Shown: one piece after another, positions 22,503 through 34,326 of the stretch
Layout: the number at the start of each line of letters is the position of its first letter
How positions within the stretch are numbered: position 1 is the first letter of the stretch
Source of the DNA: Sarcomyxa edulis
Taxonomy: Eukaryota > Basidiomycota > Agaricomycetes > Agaricales > Mycenaceae
Direction: 5' to 3'
Length of the DNA stretch: 64,000 nucleotides
Assembly: GCA_009761415.1 (NCBI GenBank)
Contig: QUOL01000019.1
Span: 248,001-312,000, forward strand
Program-made: the position numbers and the translations under genes
The notes under the pieces: generated by a model
Seen by the model: only the letters and a program-made list of their open reading frames with translations
Database searches by the model: none
What the model was told of the DNA's origin: nothing

Positions 22503-24649
22503 TCACAAGGACTTCCTCATTCTAATCTCCAGTGCTCTAAAGGGTACGTACAATATAGCACTGACAACGAAAGACACCTCAAATCCGATATCTCCGGTGC
22601 TTTTTGCGATGGGGCCGACAAACCACGCTTGGTCCATGCAGGGCACGACCAGACCAAAGGAAGCTATGCTCGCCGCAAGAGCTGCGACGCCAGACGGAAG
22701 TCGGCCGCTCTTGTTCCAGTCGCGTAGATCATATGTCGTCATGTCATTGTGTCGAAACAAGAGATGTTCGACGATGACGACGGCACAGAACGCAGCTGAC
22801 CAATAGCCGATGAGACCAAGAAAGTCCACCAGAGTGTCATAGAATCGGTGTGAACCGACAATGGAGAGTGGGATGACGCTGAGGTGTGTAGAAAAAAAAT
22901 GTCAAATATTGCATCTCGTCAGATTTGGGTTTACGTACACAGCAATGCCTAGAAGCGAGAAAATGTATCGCGGAACCACGACAAGAGATGGTATGAACAC
23001 CTGCGTCATGAGATCAGCTTGAAGAATGAGAGACAGACAAACGGGCAAAGAGACCTGGACGTTGAGTGACAAGGAATACAACGTGACAGCAATATTGCCA
23101 ACGACACTCCCGGCGAGCAAAACGGTGAGGAATTTTCCTACGAAGTGAGGACAAGACAAAGTTGATTAGAAAGGATCGCCATAAACATCGATAAAGAGTC
23201 ATACCGAAATTCCCCGTCGGGCTAAGCATAGCCTCCAATAAACCTCCAACATTACCATCGGTGTACCCTTGTTCCCAAGAAGGAACATAAGGTGCCGCAA
23301 TAGCCACAGCTGCTCCTAGACATTGAATAGTGACCTGATACAAAAAAACCTTGTTAATCTTCGCTATATACGCTGAACGAGTATGTATAACTGACGATCG
23401 GGAACATGAAGCCAACATAAGAGTAGAGGAATATCCTGAGGCTATATACGAGAAAATCAAATTTAGACGAGTTGGTTTTACATGTTCAGGCGACACACCT
23501 TGATACGCCTGGGTCAAAGTAACTCGTAAAATCGGAGGACAGTGTTGCAAAAGTAATGACGAAACCCGCAATGGTCGATCCGAAACTGAGTACCATGGCC
23601 GCTGTGGCGGGCTCAGCAGGCGGAGGGTTGTTCAGGTGTTTACCGCCAACTCCAAGTGCCACTAGGAAGACGATGAGGACTGGGAACCAGGCCAGCCGTT
23701 CATACCTGGAGAAAAGATACATTTGAATACCATAGCCTCATGATTCGGAAGAAGGGATGGTACCAAGTCAAGACTTTGATGCCGCAGAATGATACCTGTA
23801 TCGTATCAGCGGAATGGAATCGTGGCAGATCTCTGCAGAGTGCGTACGAGCAGGGAGATGACAGCAATGATCACAATTCCAACACTAATGCCGATGCAAG
23901 TCAGTCATATAGACACGAGAAAAGAGGGAAATACGAACGTCCAACTAAGATTTCCGTTTGCGACACTGGATAGGGTTTGGCCGCCCAGTATACAGTTCAA
24001 AATGCAAAATCCACACATCCCTATCAGATTTAACAAGCAAGGGAGGATAACTCCGTAATAACTGTAGAATGACACATGTTGTTTAGTTTGGAAGCATGAC
24101 CTTCGAAGAATCGACGTACCCAAAACTGTAACGGGCTTGAACCATCTGACGTAGACCAAGCTTAGGGCCCCATGTAGTCCTTGAAAAAGGGAATTAGACG
24201 GGCCAAGCGTGGGCAAAGGAAGTCATCTACAAGTAAGCCGGGAGCGCGCAACAGAACGAGTTGAAGAACAAGATAACGAGACAAGTGTCACGTAGGCCAA
24301 GACCGAATGTAACTGGTCCAAGGGTCCCAGCCGAGAATCTACATGACACGAAAATCAGACGTGATAGGTGGAACAGATCGATTTGAGATTACGAACGATA
24401 AAATGTTGAAGTTAGCGGAATGCCAGATGAAAAATATCTTGCTAAATTGGGTGTCGGTGCGTTCCTCGACTGGAATTGGGAGTATACCTGCCATGGAGAC
24501 GCGGTTGAGCTGATATACATAGATTAGCTGATCAGATACACACCTCTGGTCTCAACGCCCCATCTTAGGAGTAGTTTAGTCCACTTGTTGGAAGAGCTGG
24601 AGAGCGACTCGGTGTGCACTGATGAAGAACGCTTCTTCTCGATATCCAT
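22503..24649 (-). CDS. NCS1 purine-cytosine permease (Fcy2-like)
   Basis: Thirteen exons (24544-24649, 24397-24487, 24231-24338, 24120-24179, 23939-24061, 23848-23884, 23764-23795, 23499-23705, 23396-23441, 23205-23334, 23055-23137, 22939-23000, 22503-22878) give 486 residues. After a polar N terminus come WGVETRGILPIPVEERTD, the first span with FNILSFSAGTLGP, GPKLGLRQMVQARYSFG with YYG, ILNCILGGQTL, the SFCGIKVLTWYERLAW segment, SSDFTSYFDP and about 12 hydrophobic spans in all. These are signatures of proton-coupled uptake of cytosine, adenine, guanine or hypoxanthine at the plasma membrane. It converges tail to tail with the glomulin-like gene, only 75 bases apart. Substrate preference cannot be read from the sequence. 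Confidence 0.9.
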
Positions 24650-25420
24650 GATTGAAGATCGGAGCACCGACGAGAGGGTTTTTTGAGGATGTAGGACACT
24701 GAAAAGGTTTCCTGCTTTTTGCGAAATCACTCTTTAACCATTATGTGAGTGCGCTGAGTCAAAAGTTATTTTGATCGAGAGGATGATCGAGAGCGCGTAG
24801 ATAACTTTAGACTCCGTCTCGGAGGGCCGTCTTCAGCCGTCTTCCGGCCAGACCTTTGCCAAGTATAACGGCGCGGAGGTCCTTGTCTGTCGATTTGCTG
24901 TCGATGGCGACGAAAGAGCTCCGGTGCTCAAGCCCTTAAGCGCTCGAGCCTCTATGTTTCAGCCTGACGGCCGCCTAGGCGAATGCACTTGGCGCCGACA
25001 TGGTACTCGAACTTGTGAACCTGCTAGAAAAAAATTTGATGCATGCGCGGACAGATAGAACCACCAAAGCTAAATCGAGAGCAAGACCACCAGGTGATTC
25101 CCACCTCTGTCCCAGAAACCAGAAACATGGTGGCGGGCTGCAAAATACATTGCTAGCGACGATTGCAAGAATAGGCCTTACGGCAGTGTCACTGCGAGTG
25201 TGGAGATGTCGATCCAGCTTGTCATGAGCTGGCTAAGACCATGAACAGAGTATGTGCACGGATGCCCAATGTCGCGTTCGCGGTTGGATGATGGAGGGTC
25301 GCGGTGTTGACTTCAATCGGAGACCGAATATTGTCCCAGTGTAAACCCCGCTCAGTGGTCAAACCTTAACCAAACCCCCTCCGACGCTGAAATCAACGTC
25401 TCTTTGCGAGTCTGGAACAG
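24650..25420. other. Divergent promoter region, NCS1 permease / cysteine-module gene
   Basis: Short frames only. The 770 bases separate two divergent starts and include GC-rich palindromic patches (near 24830-24990) but no feature I can name. Confidence 0.4.
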
Positions 25421-28400
25421 ATGAGCGCCAACTCACTTTATTATTCGCAGAACTTAGCCTATCAACTTCAGAATTATCGTTCGCAGAATCCACTGTCTCC
25501 TAATGCTGTTGTCCAGTCATCTCAAGATGCCGGCATTATAGCCCCTGGAGATGACTCACAGGGCATACCCGATAATAAAGATTCCAATATCGAAGGGGCA
25601 AATGTGGAAAGCTCTCAAGCGCGGACATGTTCTGTCAGAGGATGTTCGTCTGTTTTACCCTCGGATTCTACAACAAAGATGTGCGAGGCTTGCAGAAGCC
25701 GTCATCGGATCTATGCAACCACGAAACGGGCTAAACGGAAACTCGAGAAAGCCGTGGTAAGTGGTGAAATATCCCTTGGAACGGCTGGTCCTACTATGGT
25801 AGTGCGAGCAGGAGATCTCTCAGGCGCGAAGATAGCCGAGCAAGTCGTCACAGTCAAAGGGGACCAGTCTCTGGAGGACGACAGAAAGAGATTGCAGTCT
25901 ACTTCTTCTATATCCGGTTCAATCTCCTTCAACCCGCCTCCATCCCCCGCATGGGATCCTAGCGCTATCGATCCACGTCTTTTTGCCTCTCAGGCGTCGT
26001 CCTCTTCCGCACTCGCAGGCGCATTGACTCTCCCTGCACACCACGGAAATCATTATCGGGCACCCACTGCAGACAATTCAGCACCTTCCAGCCAATCATT
26101 CTCCTCTACATCTCCCGTTGTTTCGGCCCCTCGCAATTCGCGATCGTCTTCTGAAGACTCGCAGGCCTCCGCAGCTCTTGCTCGAGACGTAGACGCGCCG
26201 GCCTCTGCGTCCGAGATCTATAATGGCTCATCGTCATCCGTACCACCCCGTTTCTGCTCCGTCAAAGGCTGCAAAGCGGTCATCCCCGGGGATTATTTCT
26301 TCAAGATGTGTGAGCCATGCCGAGATAGATATCGCAAGTACGGGACAACTAAACGCGCCAAATGGAAACGGGAACGAAACGCGGTCAACGCCGAACTCGA
26401 GGGGTTACGAACCGAGGAGGATAAGAAGAGGGTTGAAAGGGGTCTGAAACCACTCGCCGAGTGTCCAGAGGAACTCCAGGAATGGGAACGTGGGATAATT
26501 GACGAACAGGTACCCGAGCCGACTGCTGCCACGGACCCGTATTTTAATCCAGCACCAGCAAGAATGTGCACGGTCTCTCATTGTCATCGAATCTTGCCCG
26601 GGTTCTACAGATACAAGCGGTGCGAACAACATAGATTACAGAATCGGCACCACAGTAAACTCAAAAGGGTCAGGGAGAAAGAGGTAAAGAAAGTGGGACC
26701 TGCACCTGACGAGCCGGTGAGCGAAGAGTTCAAAAACTGGACGCCGGAGGGAGAAAAAATGAAAAAAAAGATAAAAGGGAAGCGCAAGAAACAAGAGGAA
26801 GACAACGAAGGCGAAAGGGACGATGAGACGAAAAAGAAGGAGAAGTCCGTACCGACAGAGCCTCTCTTCACGCATGCGCCAATAAGCATGGATCGACCAG
26901 AAGGTAGCAAGACTTCGCTTGCAGATAAGGTTCGGACATATACGATCAATGTTTCGTCTCAGCGTGTGCTTACTCTCGCTACTATTCAGGCCGAAATGAT
27001 AGGTGTTCCCCCAGCTAGTAGAGGCATCCGCCGGACAAACCACACGTGCACCATCAAGGCTTGCTATAACCTGCTTGCGCCGCATGTCCCTTGGAAGATG
27101 TGCGATACCTGTAGGGCTCATGATAGGATCCTCAGGAAGAACAAAAGAGCTGCGGACAAAGCTGCTGCGATGTTCAATGCAAGCACATCCAACGACGCCA
27201 ATACCCAAGACCACGCTGATGATGCATCGACGGACATGGACGTGAAAGCGTCAGCATCTGTCGTGTCTGCTCCGAATTCCGCCATCGGAGATGCTAACCC
27301 ATCTACGAACCCAGCCGCTTCGAGTACTATGATTTCCACCCCAAAGTCTTCCGTTACTATTGGACCCAATGAGCACGTATCATCGCCACACACTACTGGG
27401 AACTCAAACGAACTATCCAATGCTCAGGTGAACTGTCTTCTCTACTCTGAATAATCCGACTGTTCCTGACCGTTTCTCAATGGTTGGAGTAGGCAACTAA
27501 TGTCGTCGCTGACTTTGGAAATGATACCCCTGGTACGTGAAAGCAAAGTCAACTCAAATCATATCTCGTAGCGTGTTCTGATACGCGTCAATTGTAGCCG
27601 TCCTTGCCTCGGCTGAAGCAGAGGACTTACCACAAGCTCAGCCTCCCTTGCCCACCGTGACTGTACCGGTATCTATGCCCTTCATCCCTTCCGCGTATGA
27701 CCCAGGTGTTCGTAAGAAAAGGAAGTCGAGGGCTAAGAAAAACCAGCCGGACACTACACCGACAGCGTCAGGTTCAGGTCTACCACCAGCCGCAACAGGA
27801 ACTCTACCGATTCCTTCTCCGTATCCGTACCTTCCACCGTATCCCCCACAGTATCATATGCCATATTATATGCCTCCTCCGATGCATATGCCACCATACA
27901 ACGCCTCGCCTCCCCAAGCACACGATGCTACTTCTTCCGCGTCCGCTCCTGCTGTCCCTGCTTCTACTTCTCCCGGAACGTCTCAGCCCCAGCCTGCGCC
28001 GTATAACCCTTCTAACCCAGCTCAATTTTATCCCCCATTCCCTCCCGGCCAACAACAATTTGCATACGGAGCACAATTTACCTCTCAACCGCCATATCCA
28101 CCGCCATATCCTTATTTACCCCCACGCTATATTTCGTCCCCTTATAGCGTCCCACCCTCGCAATACCAGCCGTACAATGCCGGTGGTCCTCCAGCGACAT
28201 ACACTTCAACGTCCTTCAATTATTATCAGCCTCCACCGCCCAAAACTGAGGTATACCCTCTACTTTTTTTCGATGAATATACATTGATACTGACTGATCG
28301 CAGACTACGAAACGTAAGAAACGGAAACGCGATGAGACCGTCGCTGTTGATCCAGTCCCGGTCTCGGTCCCAAATTTTTCTGTGGAATCCAGTAATCTGC

Positions 28401-28838
28401 CGCCGTCAACGACGGCTACTATCGTCCGTTCGTCTGCCCCTCCTATCGGCAGCTTGCAGCCCCCTGAGACTGTCGATATGGCCTCGACAATCCGAGGGAT
28501 TGTCGAGGAAGCAAGTACTGCCGATGTGATCACGGAAGAAACCGACCATGGACGTGTACCACCTGGACCGACCGTCGTACGTTATATTTGCGTCAATCTG
28601 CTCGAGAGTCTTGCTAAATATTGTTTCTCTTCAGCGTCCATGCAGTAACAAGAGCTGTCACCGGACGTTATCCGTGGACGTTCATGGTAGCCTATGCGAG
28701 AAATGCAGATTGCGGATTAAGAAACGGCAGGCGAAGACGAAGCAAAGGTTCAAGTTGGAGCCAAAGAAGCTGGCAAGCATTCCGACGGTAGGGGAGAATG
28801 CGGGAGAGGACAAGGATCAAAACATGAAAGATCAATGA
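25421..28838 (+). CDS. Protein with five C-x4-C-x12-C-x2-[C/H] modules (uncharacterised)
   Basis: Five exons (25421-27427, 27493-27532, 27598-28250, 28304-28576, 28635-28838) give 1058 residues. Five modules share identical spacing: C70/C75/C88/C91, C279/C284/C297/C300, C383/C388/C401/H404, C543/C548/C561/C564 and C994/C999/C1012/C1015. Each is followed by an Arg/Lys-rich stretch (for example TTKRAKWK and TTKRAKRK). Most have C-[ST] at the first ligand, a hydrophobic-Pro middle and K-x-C before the last pair, which suggests a small zinc-binding fold with a basic tail for nucleic acid contact. Linkers are Ser/Ala/Pro-rich. Residues about 715-880 are Pro/Tyr-rich, and KRKSRAKK and TKRKKRKR are nuclear-signal-like. 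I cannot assign a named family. Similar modules occur, as far as I recall, in unannotated basidiomycete proteins. Confidence 0.75.
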
Positions 28839-29083
28839 AACGATAATACAAGGGCCAGTTTTGTAAAATCTGAAAGGTTGCGTGTAGCATAGTCATAGTT
28901 ATATAGCTAGCAATGTTGAATTCTTCTGGTATAACAACGCGTACAGCTAGGTGTAGCTCGTGATAGCTGTCACGAGCATGCGATCACGGGATGTGACGAT
29001 GGCGTTGGTACCTTGGTGAATTGCCTCTTCTATTTTCTCCCTCAACCAACTTGCCAAGCCGTTTAGTTCTTTTCTCAGTGAAA

Positions 29084-29899
29084 ATGACCACAATTCGGCC
29101 ACAATACTCGTTGAAGGACTCTATCTCTACATTCTTTGGTGGTCACGACGAGAATACGCCTATCAGATCCAGCAAACCAGTGAAGGCCTCTCCCCGAGGT
29201 TACTTTGTTTTTCCACCAGAAAGCCAGACGAAATTTGGTACAGTGCTCGCGGTATCTACGCAGGAAAACGAGCCATCAGAAACACGAGCCTCTTCTGGTA
29301 TTCCAGTCTTGTCTGAGCCACCAAATACGGAACAGCAGAGCCAACAAGATCATGCCCGGACGAAACAACGACAAGAGGAGGAAGCCGCTTCACGACAGAG
29401 GCGTTTAGAGAAAGAAAAGGAAGAGGCAGCGCGTGGAGAGTTTGAATGGGTCCGGAGTGGCGGGATCTTGCGAGACGCGGAAGGAAGAAGAGATGAGGTG
29501 CGTACGGAGAGCATCAGAGCTGAGATCAGGCTGCAGGAGGAGGAACGGTCGCTAATGGAACGATGGGAAGCGTATGAGGGTGCATGGCGTGCATTGGTCT
29601 CCTCCAGTACACCTCTTCATTTCGAAGATATACCTTGGCCCCTCGATCCCCAGGATATACCGTATACAACAAGGGATCTATCGACGAAAACGGACAAGAT
29701 AAAAGAATTTTTATTAGGAAACTTGAGAGTGCGGTCGGTCACGGTGACGCGGAAGGAAAGAATACGAAGTTCTTACTTGCGTTGGCATCCTGACAAGATT
29801 GCACCCGTCTTTGGGAGAGTAGTAGAAGAAGATATCGAGGCAGTACGAGGTGGTATAAGTGTCGTAATTATGTGTCTCAAGAGTTTTCAAGACAAGTGA
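29084..29899 (+). CDS. NFKBIL1-like protein with C-terminal J-domain-like segment
   Basis: A single-exon frame of 271 residues from ATG 29084 (MTTIRP); the frame extends upstream without an ATG. The middle is a charged coiled coil (about 85-180, RQEEEAASRQRRLEKEKEEAARGE). Then come WEAYEGAWRALV, the LHFEDIPWPLDP motif and SSYLRWHPDKI, an HPD-bearing J-like helix pair near the C terminus, then a VVEEDIEAVRGG helix. This order matches NF-kappa-B-inhibitor-like protein 1 homologues of fungi, which lack the ankyrin part of the animal protein. The human protein is linked to mRNA processing; the fungal role is unknown. Confidence 0.65.
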   Translation: MTTIRPQYSLKDSISTFFGGHDENTPIRSSKPVKASPRGYFVFPPESQTKFGTVLAVSTQENEPSETRASSGIPVLSEPPNTEQQSQQDHARTKQRQEEEAASRQRRLEKEKEEAARGEFEWVRSGGILRDAEGRRDEVRTESIRAEIRLQEEERSLMERWEAYEGAWRALVSSSTPLHFEDIPWPLDPQDIPYTTRDLSTKTDKIKEFLLGNLRVRSVTVTRKERIRSSYLRWHPDKIAPVFGRVVEEDIEAVRGGISVVIMCLKSFQDK

Positions 29900-30144
29900 T
29901 ACGTACAGATCTCTATGTTCTGAGAATGCTTATTGGTGCAGGTGTTGATCATCAGGATACTAGCACTTTTTAGATTCGAGACGGCGAGACTGCGTGAGGA
30001 CGAGAAGACAGATTTGCCTTGCTTCCAGCATGGACGCAATGTGTGGCAAGTCGAGATGGTGGCGAACAGGGTTGATTGCTATAGGCATCACAATTGTCTA
30101 CTCGAATATATAAAAACATGTCGAGATTTTTGTCAATCTGTAGT

Positions 30145-33100
30145 TTATGCATCGTCCTCCCAATTATCAGGAACATCGTGTTCGGCAACTATCCCATTAG
30201 ATTCTCGAGAGACCGTAGTTGTAGAGGAACCAGGAGGATGGAGGGTGCTCATGGCCGATTGCCCTCTGATGACATGCGACAATGCTGGCGAAGGAACCTT
30301 GGGTGGCGCAGGAGTAGCAGTTGCAGATCGTGTAGCAACTGATGTCCAGCCGCGTTGTGTGGACCCAGGTTTAAGAGGCACCGGAGCAGAGGGGAGAGGG
30401 TCCCGACGCCATGGGGTATTCGAGCTTCGTAGATCGGCTAGCTTGCCTAGGCTAGGCGCAGTAGACGCCACAAATGCAGACAGAAGCGGGGTGGGTATCC
30501 GAGTATCGACACGACGAAGTAATTGGACGCTAGAGACATAAGTTAGACTTTTGATCCGAGGAACATGCAGAAGTTCATGATAGCCTACCTTCGGTGCGGC
30601 TCTTGGTCCACCATCTGAGTGTCCATACGGTAGACAGACGCGAGCTGAGAGACGTGTAGGACGTGAGCACTACAGCATGAATATGGGATACAACATGCAC
30701 TCACGTCGCGCACAAATTGTCTACGATCTGGAGGCATATGGGGCAGTACTTGGGTCTTCTTGGGGCTTTCGACAAAACTACACGAGACGGCATAAGCGGA
30801 CGCAAAATACAGATAGCGAAGAAACGTACTCAGCGAATGTCTTTTCCACGAGCGCGACAAACTTGGAGTTGGCGGGAACTTTGGCAAACCCCGTCACGTC
30901 GTCATTATACGACACAAATTGTTCTCGTGTCTGACTCGTGATACCCAAGGCTTCTGCCAGTCGAGCGTTGCGTTTTGCGACAGCGCACTCGGTTGAACAC
31001 TTGGGCTGCTGGGAGGAGGTATCTCGTCCAGATAGATTCGATGTGCTCCTGCCACAAAGTACAGATTGTCTGATACGCTTGCAAGGACACGTGAGGACGA
31101 CGATGGATTGACATGGTTCCATCTCCGGACACGCTGAGGGAGCATGGCAAGGGCTGGTACAAGGATGATGTTCCGGTAGACTATTGCAAAAGAGTTGAAT
31201 AACATAAGGTTCAACGGGCAAAAATATGTGCAGTACCATAATTTTCGAGGTTTGCCACACGGAGAGCTACACGGTCCACATTCATCACTGTGACAGAGCC
31301 TCTCGCAAGGATGAAACCCACAAGCCAGAAGTCTGAGAATATGTGTTAGGTATGACTCAATGATATAATCTCTTTACTTACTTTCCGCAGGTCGTGCCAC
31401 ACGACACCTTTTCTTGCGAACAACGTACATTTCCAACAACCTTCTTACCACATGCACAAGTCTTGTTAGTCAAGAAGGGGCAAGGGGGGCAAGGCGCCGG
31501 GTCTTCATGACAAGAATGCTGGGTCCTAGGATGACCACACGGCGGAGCAGGCCGCGTACATGGATATGAACAACTGATTCGGGTACCGCATGGTATAGGT
31601 GGCTCGAGGACTGTACGTCCACAGTAACATATCATCTAAGAAACAAGGTTTAGACATTAGGCATCGATTGGACGACGGAATCGTGACAACATACCTCTTC
31701 GAATGTGCTCCTCAGACACGGCGGACATACACCTTTATGATCTCTCTCTTCACATCGGTGATTACCACAAGCAAGCATCTTCCCACACACCAGATCACAT
31801 TCATGCAATCCTCCTACATCCATCGGCTCATCCAGGACAGCGCGTTTCTTGCCCTTTCCTTTCGTAATCCCGCCACCGAAAGAGGCTAACGGACAACATA
31901 TACGATTGCACTGATGCCGTCCGCAAGCCCGCAGTGCACCACAAGCACGGTCACATAAGATCTCGTCATGCAATCCGGCCTGCAGATCAGAGCATCTTAT
32001 GTCTTTCGTCGTCGCCCCGCATCTGCACGGCCGTACGATCATGATCGCACAAGGTGGACATGACCCCGTATGGCACTTTGAGGAGCAGACGTGAGAACAG
32101 CCGGATAGTGGTTTCATGCAAATCGAGGTACAGGTAGGGATGGGATCTGCACATTTTGTTCGGGATAATAGGGTTCTGGGAGGGAAAGCGGAAGATTCGG
32201 AAGGAGAAAGGGCGTGTTTACCGCATGGACAGTGGGTGACTAGTGATGGTGATCTAGGGCATTGTGGAGGTGTGCGCGACGGGGGATGACACGATTTCTC
32301 GCAGAAATGAATACCACAGTCGAAGGGTCTGCAAAGTGTGAGCTCAAGAATATATTTGTCAAAAATAAGAAATACGTACCGATCGCAGGTGTTGGTACAA
32401 ACGAACCTGCCAACCCACGATTCTGCATCTACCGCACAGTTTTTTTCTTCTCCTTCCCCACATGCCAATTCCTTGCTGACCTTTCCGCAATAACACCTAG
32501 CCTGTGTTCTGACAGTACACGGGGCGCAATTCCCAGGATGACAGACCGATTCACAGCTATGGTTTCCGCACTGCAATTTCTTGTTGCATACCTTCCCACA
32601 AGATAGTAAATCGGTCCCTCCAGGTCCATCTCTGCCAGGAGAGAGATGAGAGCATCGAAAAGAGAGAGTTTCACGACAGCAATGGCAAGGCAATTGTGTG
32701 GTTACTTGACAAGGAGGGCAAGGACCAGGATGACAGATTAAAGGACATGCGTGTCCGCAGGCTCGTGGCCGACTGCAGAGATCGGCGCAGGAATGTGGTG
32801 TAGCTAGTCGAGATATTTTAGGTTCGGGTGTGGACCCGCAGAAACACCTGTGATTACAATTAAAGCCTGCCTTGAACGAACGGGTAAGGGAGAACGTGTC
32901 TACTCACCAATACCCACTAGGAACAATATCCCGCTTAGCCTGGCAGCCAGGACACCGCCATTCCCCTTTCCGATTTTCCCCCCTTGCACGCCATGCATCC
33001 TCAAGTTCCTTGACACTTTTCGATGCCCACGAACGGATGCATTTCATATGGAACGTCGTCCAGCAGCATTGCGTATTGCCAGGTTGTCTGCGGTTATTAT

Positions 33101-33743
33101 CGTCTATCGGTTCGTCGTTCGAGTTGGATGAAATGGGAATAGATGGTGAACACGACCATGTCGGCTGAGCAGGATGGATTGGGGCGAAACAAATCGCGCA
33201 ATCGGGATACGGTGGAGTGCTAAGGTCGTGGATTAACCTGGATGTGAGATCATCTGCTTTCGGAGCTGACGTCTTGTACTTTTCAGAAGTTGTCTGCGAA
33301 CGTGCATGACCATCAGACCGGCCAGGTGCAGAAGTGTCTGTGAGACCGGCGTTGAATTTTGCACCACGGCGGCCATTGCGCGGTGGTTTATCAGAAGATG
33401 AACGTGCAGCAGGAGTGCTGCCATCATTTGAATTTGTGGCATCCGTTGGATTGCGTCTCCGTGGAGTTCGATGTCGAGGGTTTCCAGAGGGGTTAGATAC
33501 TGGAAGGGATGTATCAGCCGTTGGGCCCTGTCCTCCTGGTACCTCCCCATTCAACCCGGGGCGTCTATTCGGTTTCCTCCTGGTATCTCTAGGCCTTGGA
33601 TCTCGTGGCCCTTCTGGGCCATTGTGGGTGTCACTAGAAACTGTTAGTTGGTTGTTCCTCCTGCGATTTGGATGTCTTCGACTGGATACTGGTTGATCTG
33701 TAGTATTGACAGCAGGAGCCGAGTGTTCTCCAGCGACGTCCAT
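30145..33743 (-). CDS. FAP1: NFX1-type zinc-finger protein (FAP1 homologue)
   Basis: Nine exons (32908-33743, 32380-32847, 31695-32328, 31382-31635, 31237-31332, 30830-31180, 30705-30777, 30589-30644, 30145-30529) give 1050 residues. A basic low-complexity N terminus (1-170) precedes a RING/PHD-like finger (CAICFAP..WSC..CCWTTFHMKCIRSW..WRCPGCQ, about 183-275). A long array of NFX1-type fingers of the form CGxHxCxxxCHxGxCPPC follows (about 280-800). Next is an R3H-type region (FVALVEKTFAEFVE to RQFVRDLASVYRM, about 870-920) and an acidic end (DVPDNWEDDA). Yeast FAP1 binds Fpr1/FKBP12 and confers rapamycin resistance when overexpressed; NFX1 proteins bind DNA and may act as E3 ligases. The intron 32329-32379 is 51 bases without a stop. 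The start MDVAGEH is the first ATG that leaves the RING intact. Confidence 0.92.
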
Positions 33744-34326
33744 ACAATGTAGGGTAGAAAGAGGTTCTTTGGATGCAAAGAGCAAAGATTGAGTGAAGGA
33801 GAACGAAACGAAGCCTGAGCACAAATGCCAGTGATAAATTCAAAATCTATTAGATGAGCTCGGTGATCTCGGTCCCGTGCTCTGACTCTCGCTGACTGCA
33901 AAGTCCCAGGAAAAATGACTGACGTTAGTTTCTTCATCGCCTTCAGTCATCAGCCATCTGATTGACTGATGGTCAAGCCATAAACACGTCCGAGGAAGCA
34001 GGAATGTTCTGTAATTGTTCAGAGATTTTTATTATCTATCAATTTGACAAAAAAAAACCGTCGTACTTAGATCTAATAGGGTACACGCTACGGTATTATA
34101 TCCATGTAAAGCAAAAATATCGAGAGCGAAAAGATTGAGCGAACACACTTGATGGGATGCCAGGATGCCAATAGTATGGATAAAACAAGAAATGACCTCC
34201 CAAGAGTGGCATTGCTCGGTTGCTTACGCACCTGCGAGGTCAGAGAAGTTTGTTTGCGATCAAGGAATGGCTTATGAATCAAGATTGAGCATTTTGACAT
34301 TCTACACCTACTCATCATCGAGATTT
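33744..34326. other. Spacer between FAP1 and NAA15 genes
   Basis: FAP1's 5' side and NAA15's 3' side. A small minus-strand frame continues upstream of FAP1's ATG without motif support. An A-run (about 34048) is the only low-complexity patch. Confidence 0.4.

Noticed and set aside
29933..30541. A 202-codon plus-strand frame after the NFKBIL1-like gene
   Set aside because: It overlaps the last FAP1 exon in antisense and has no motif.
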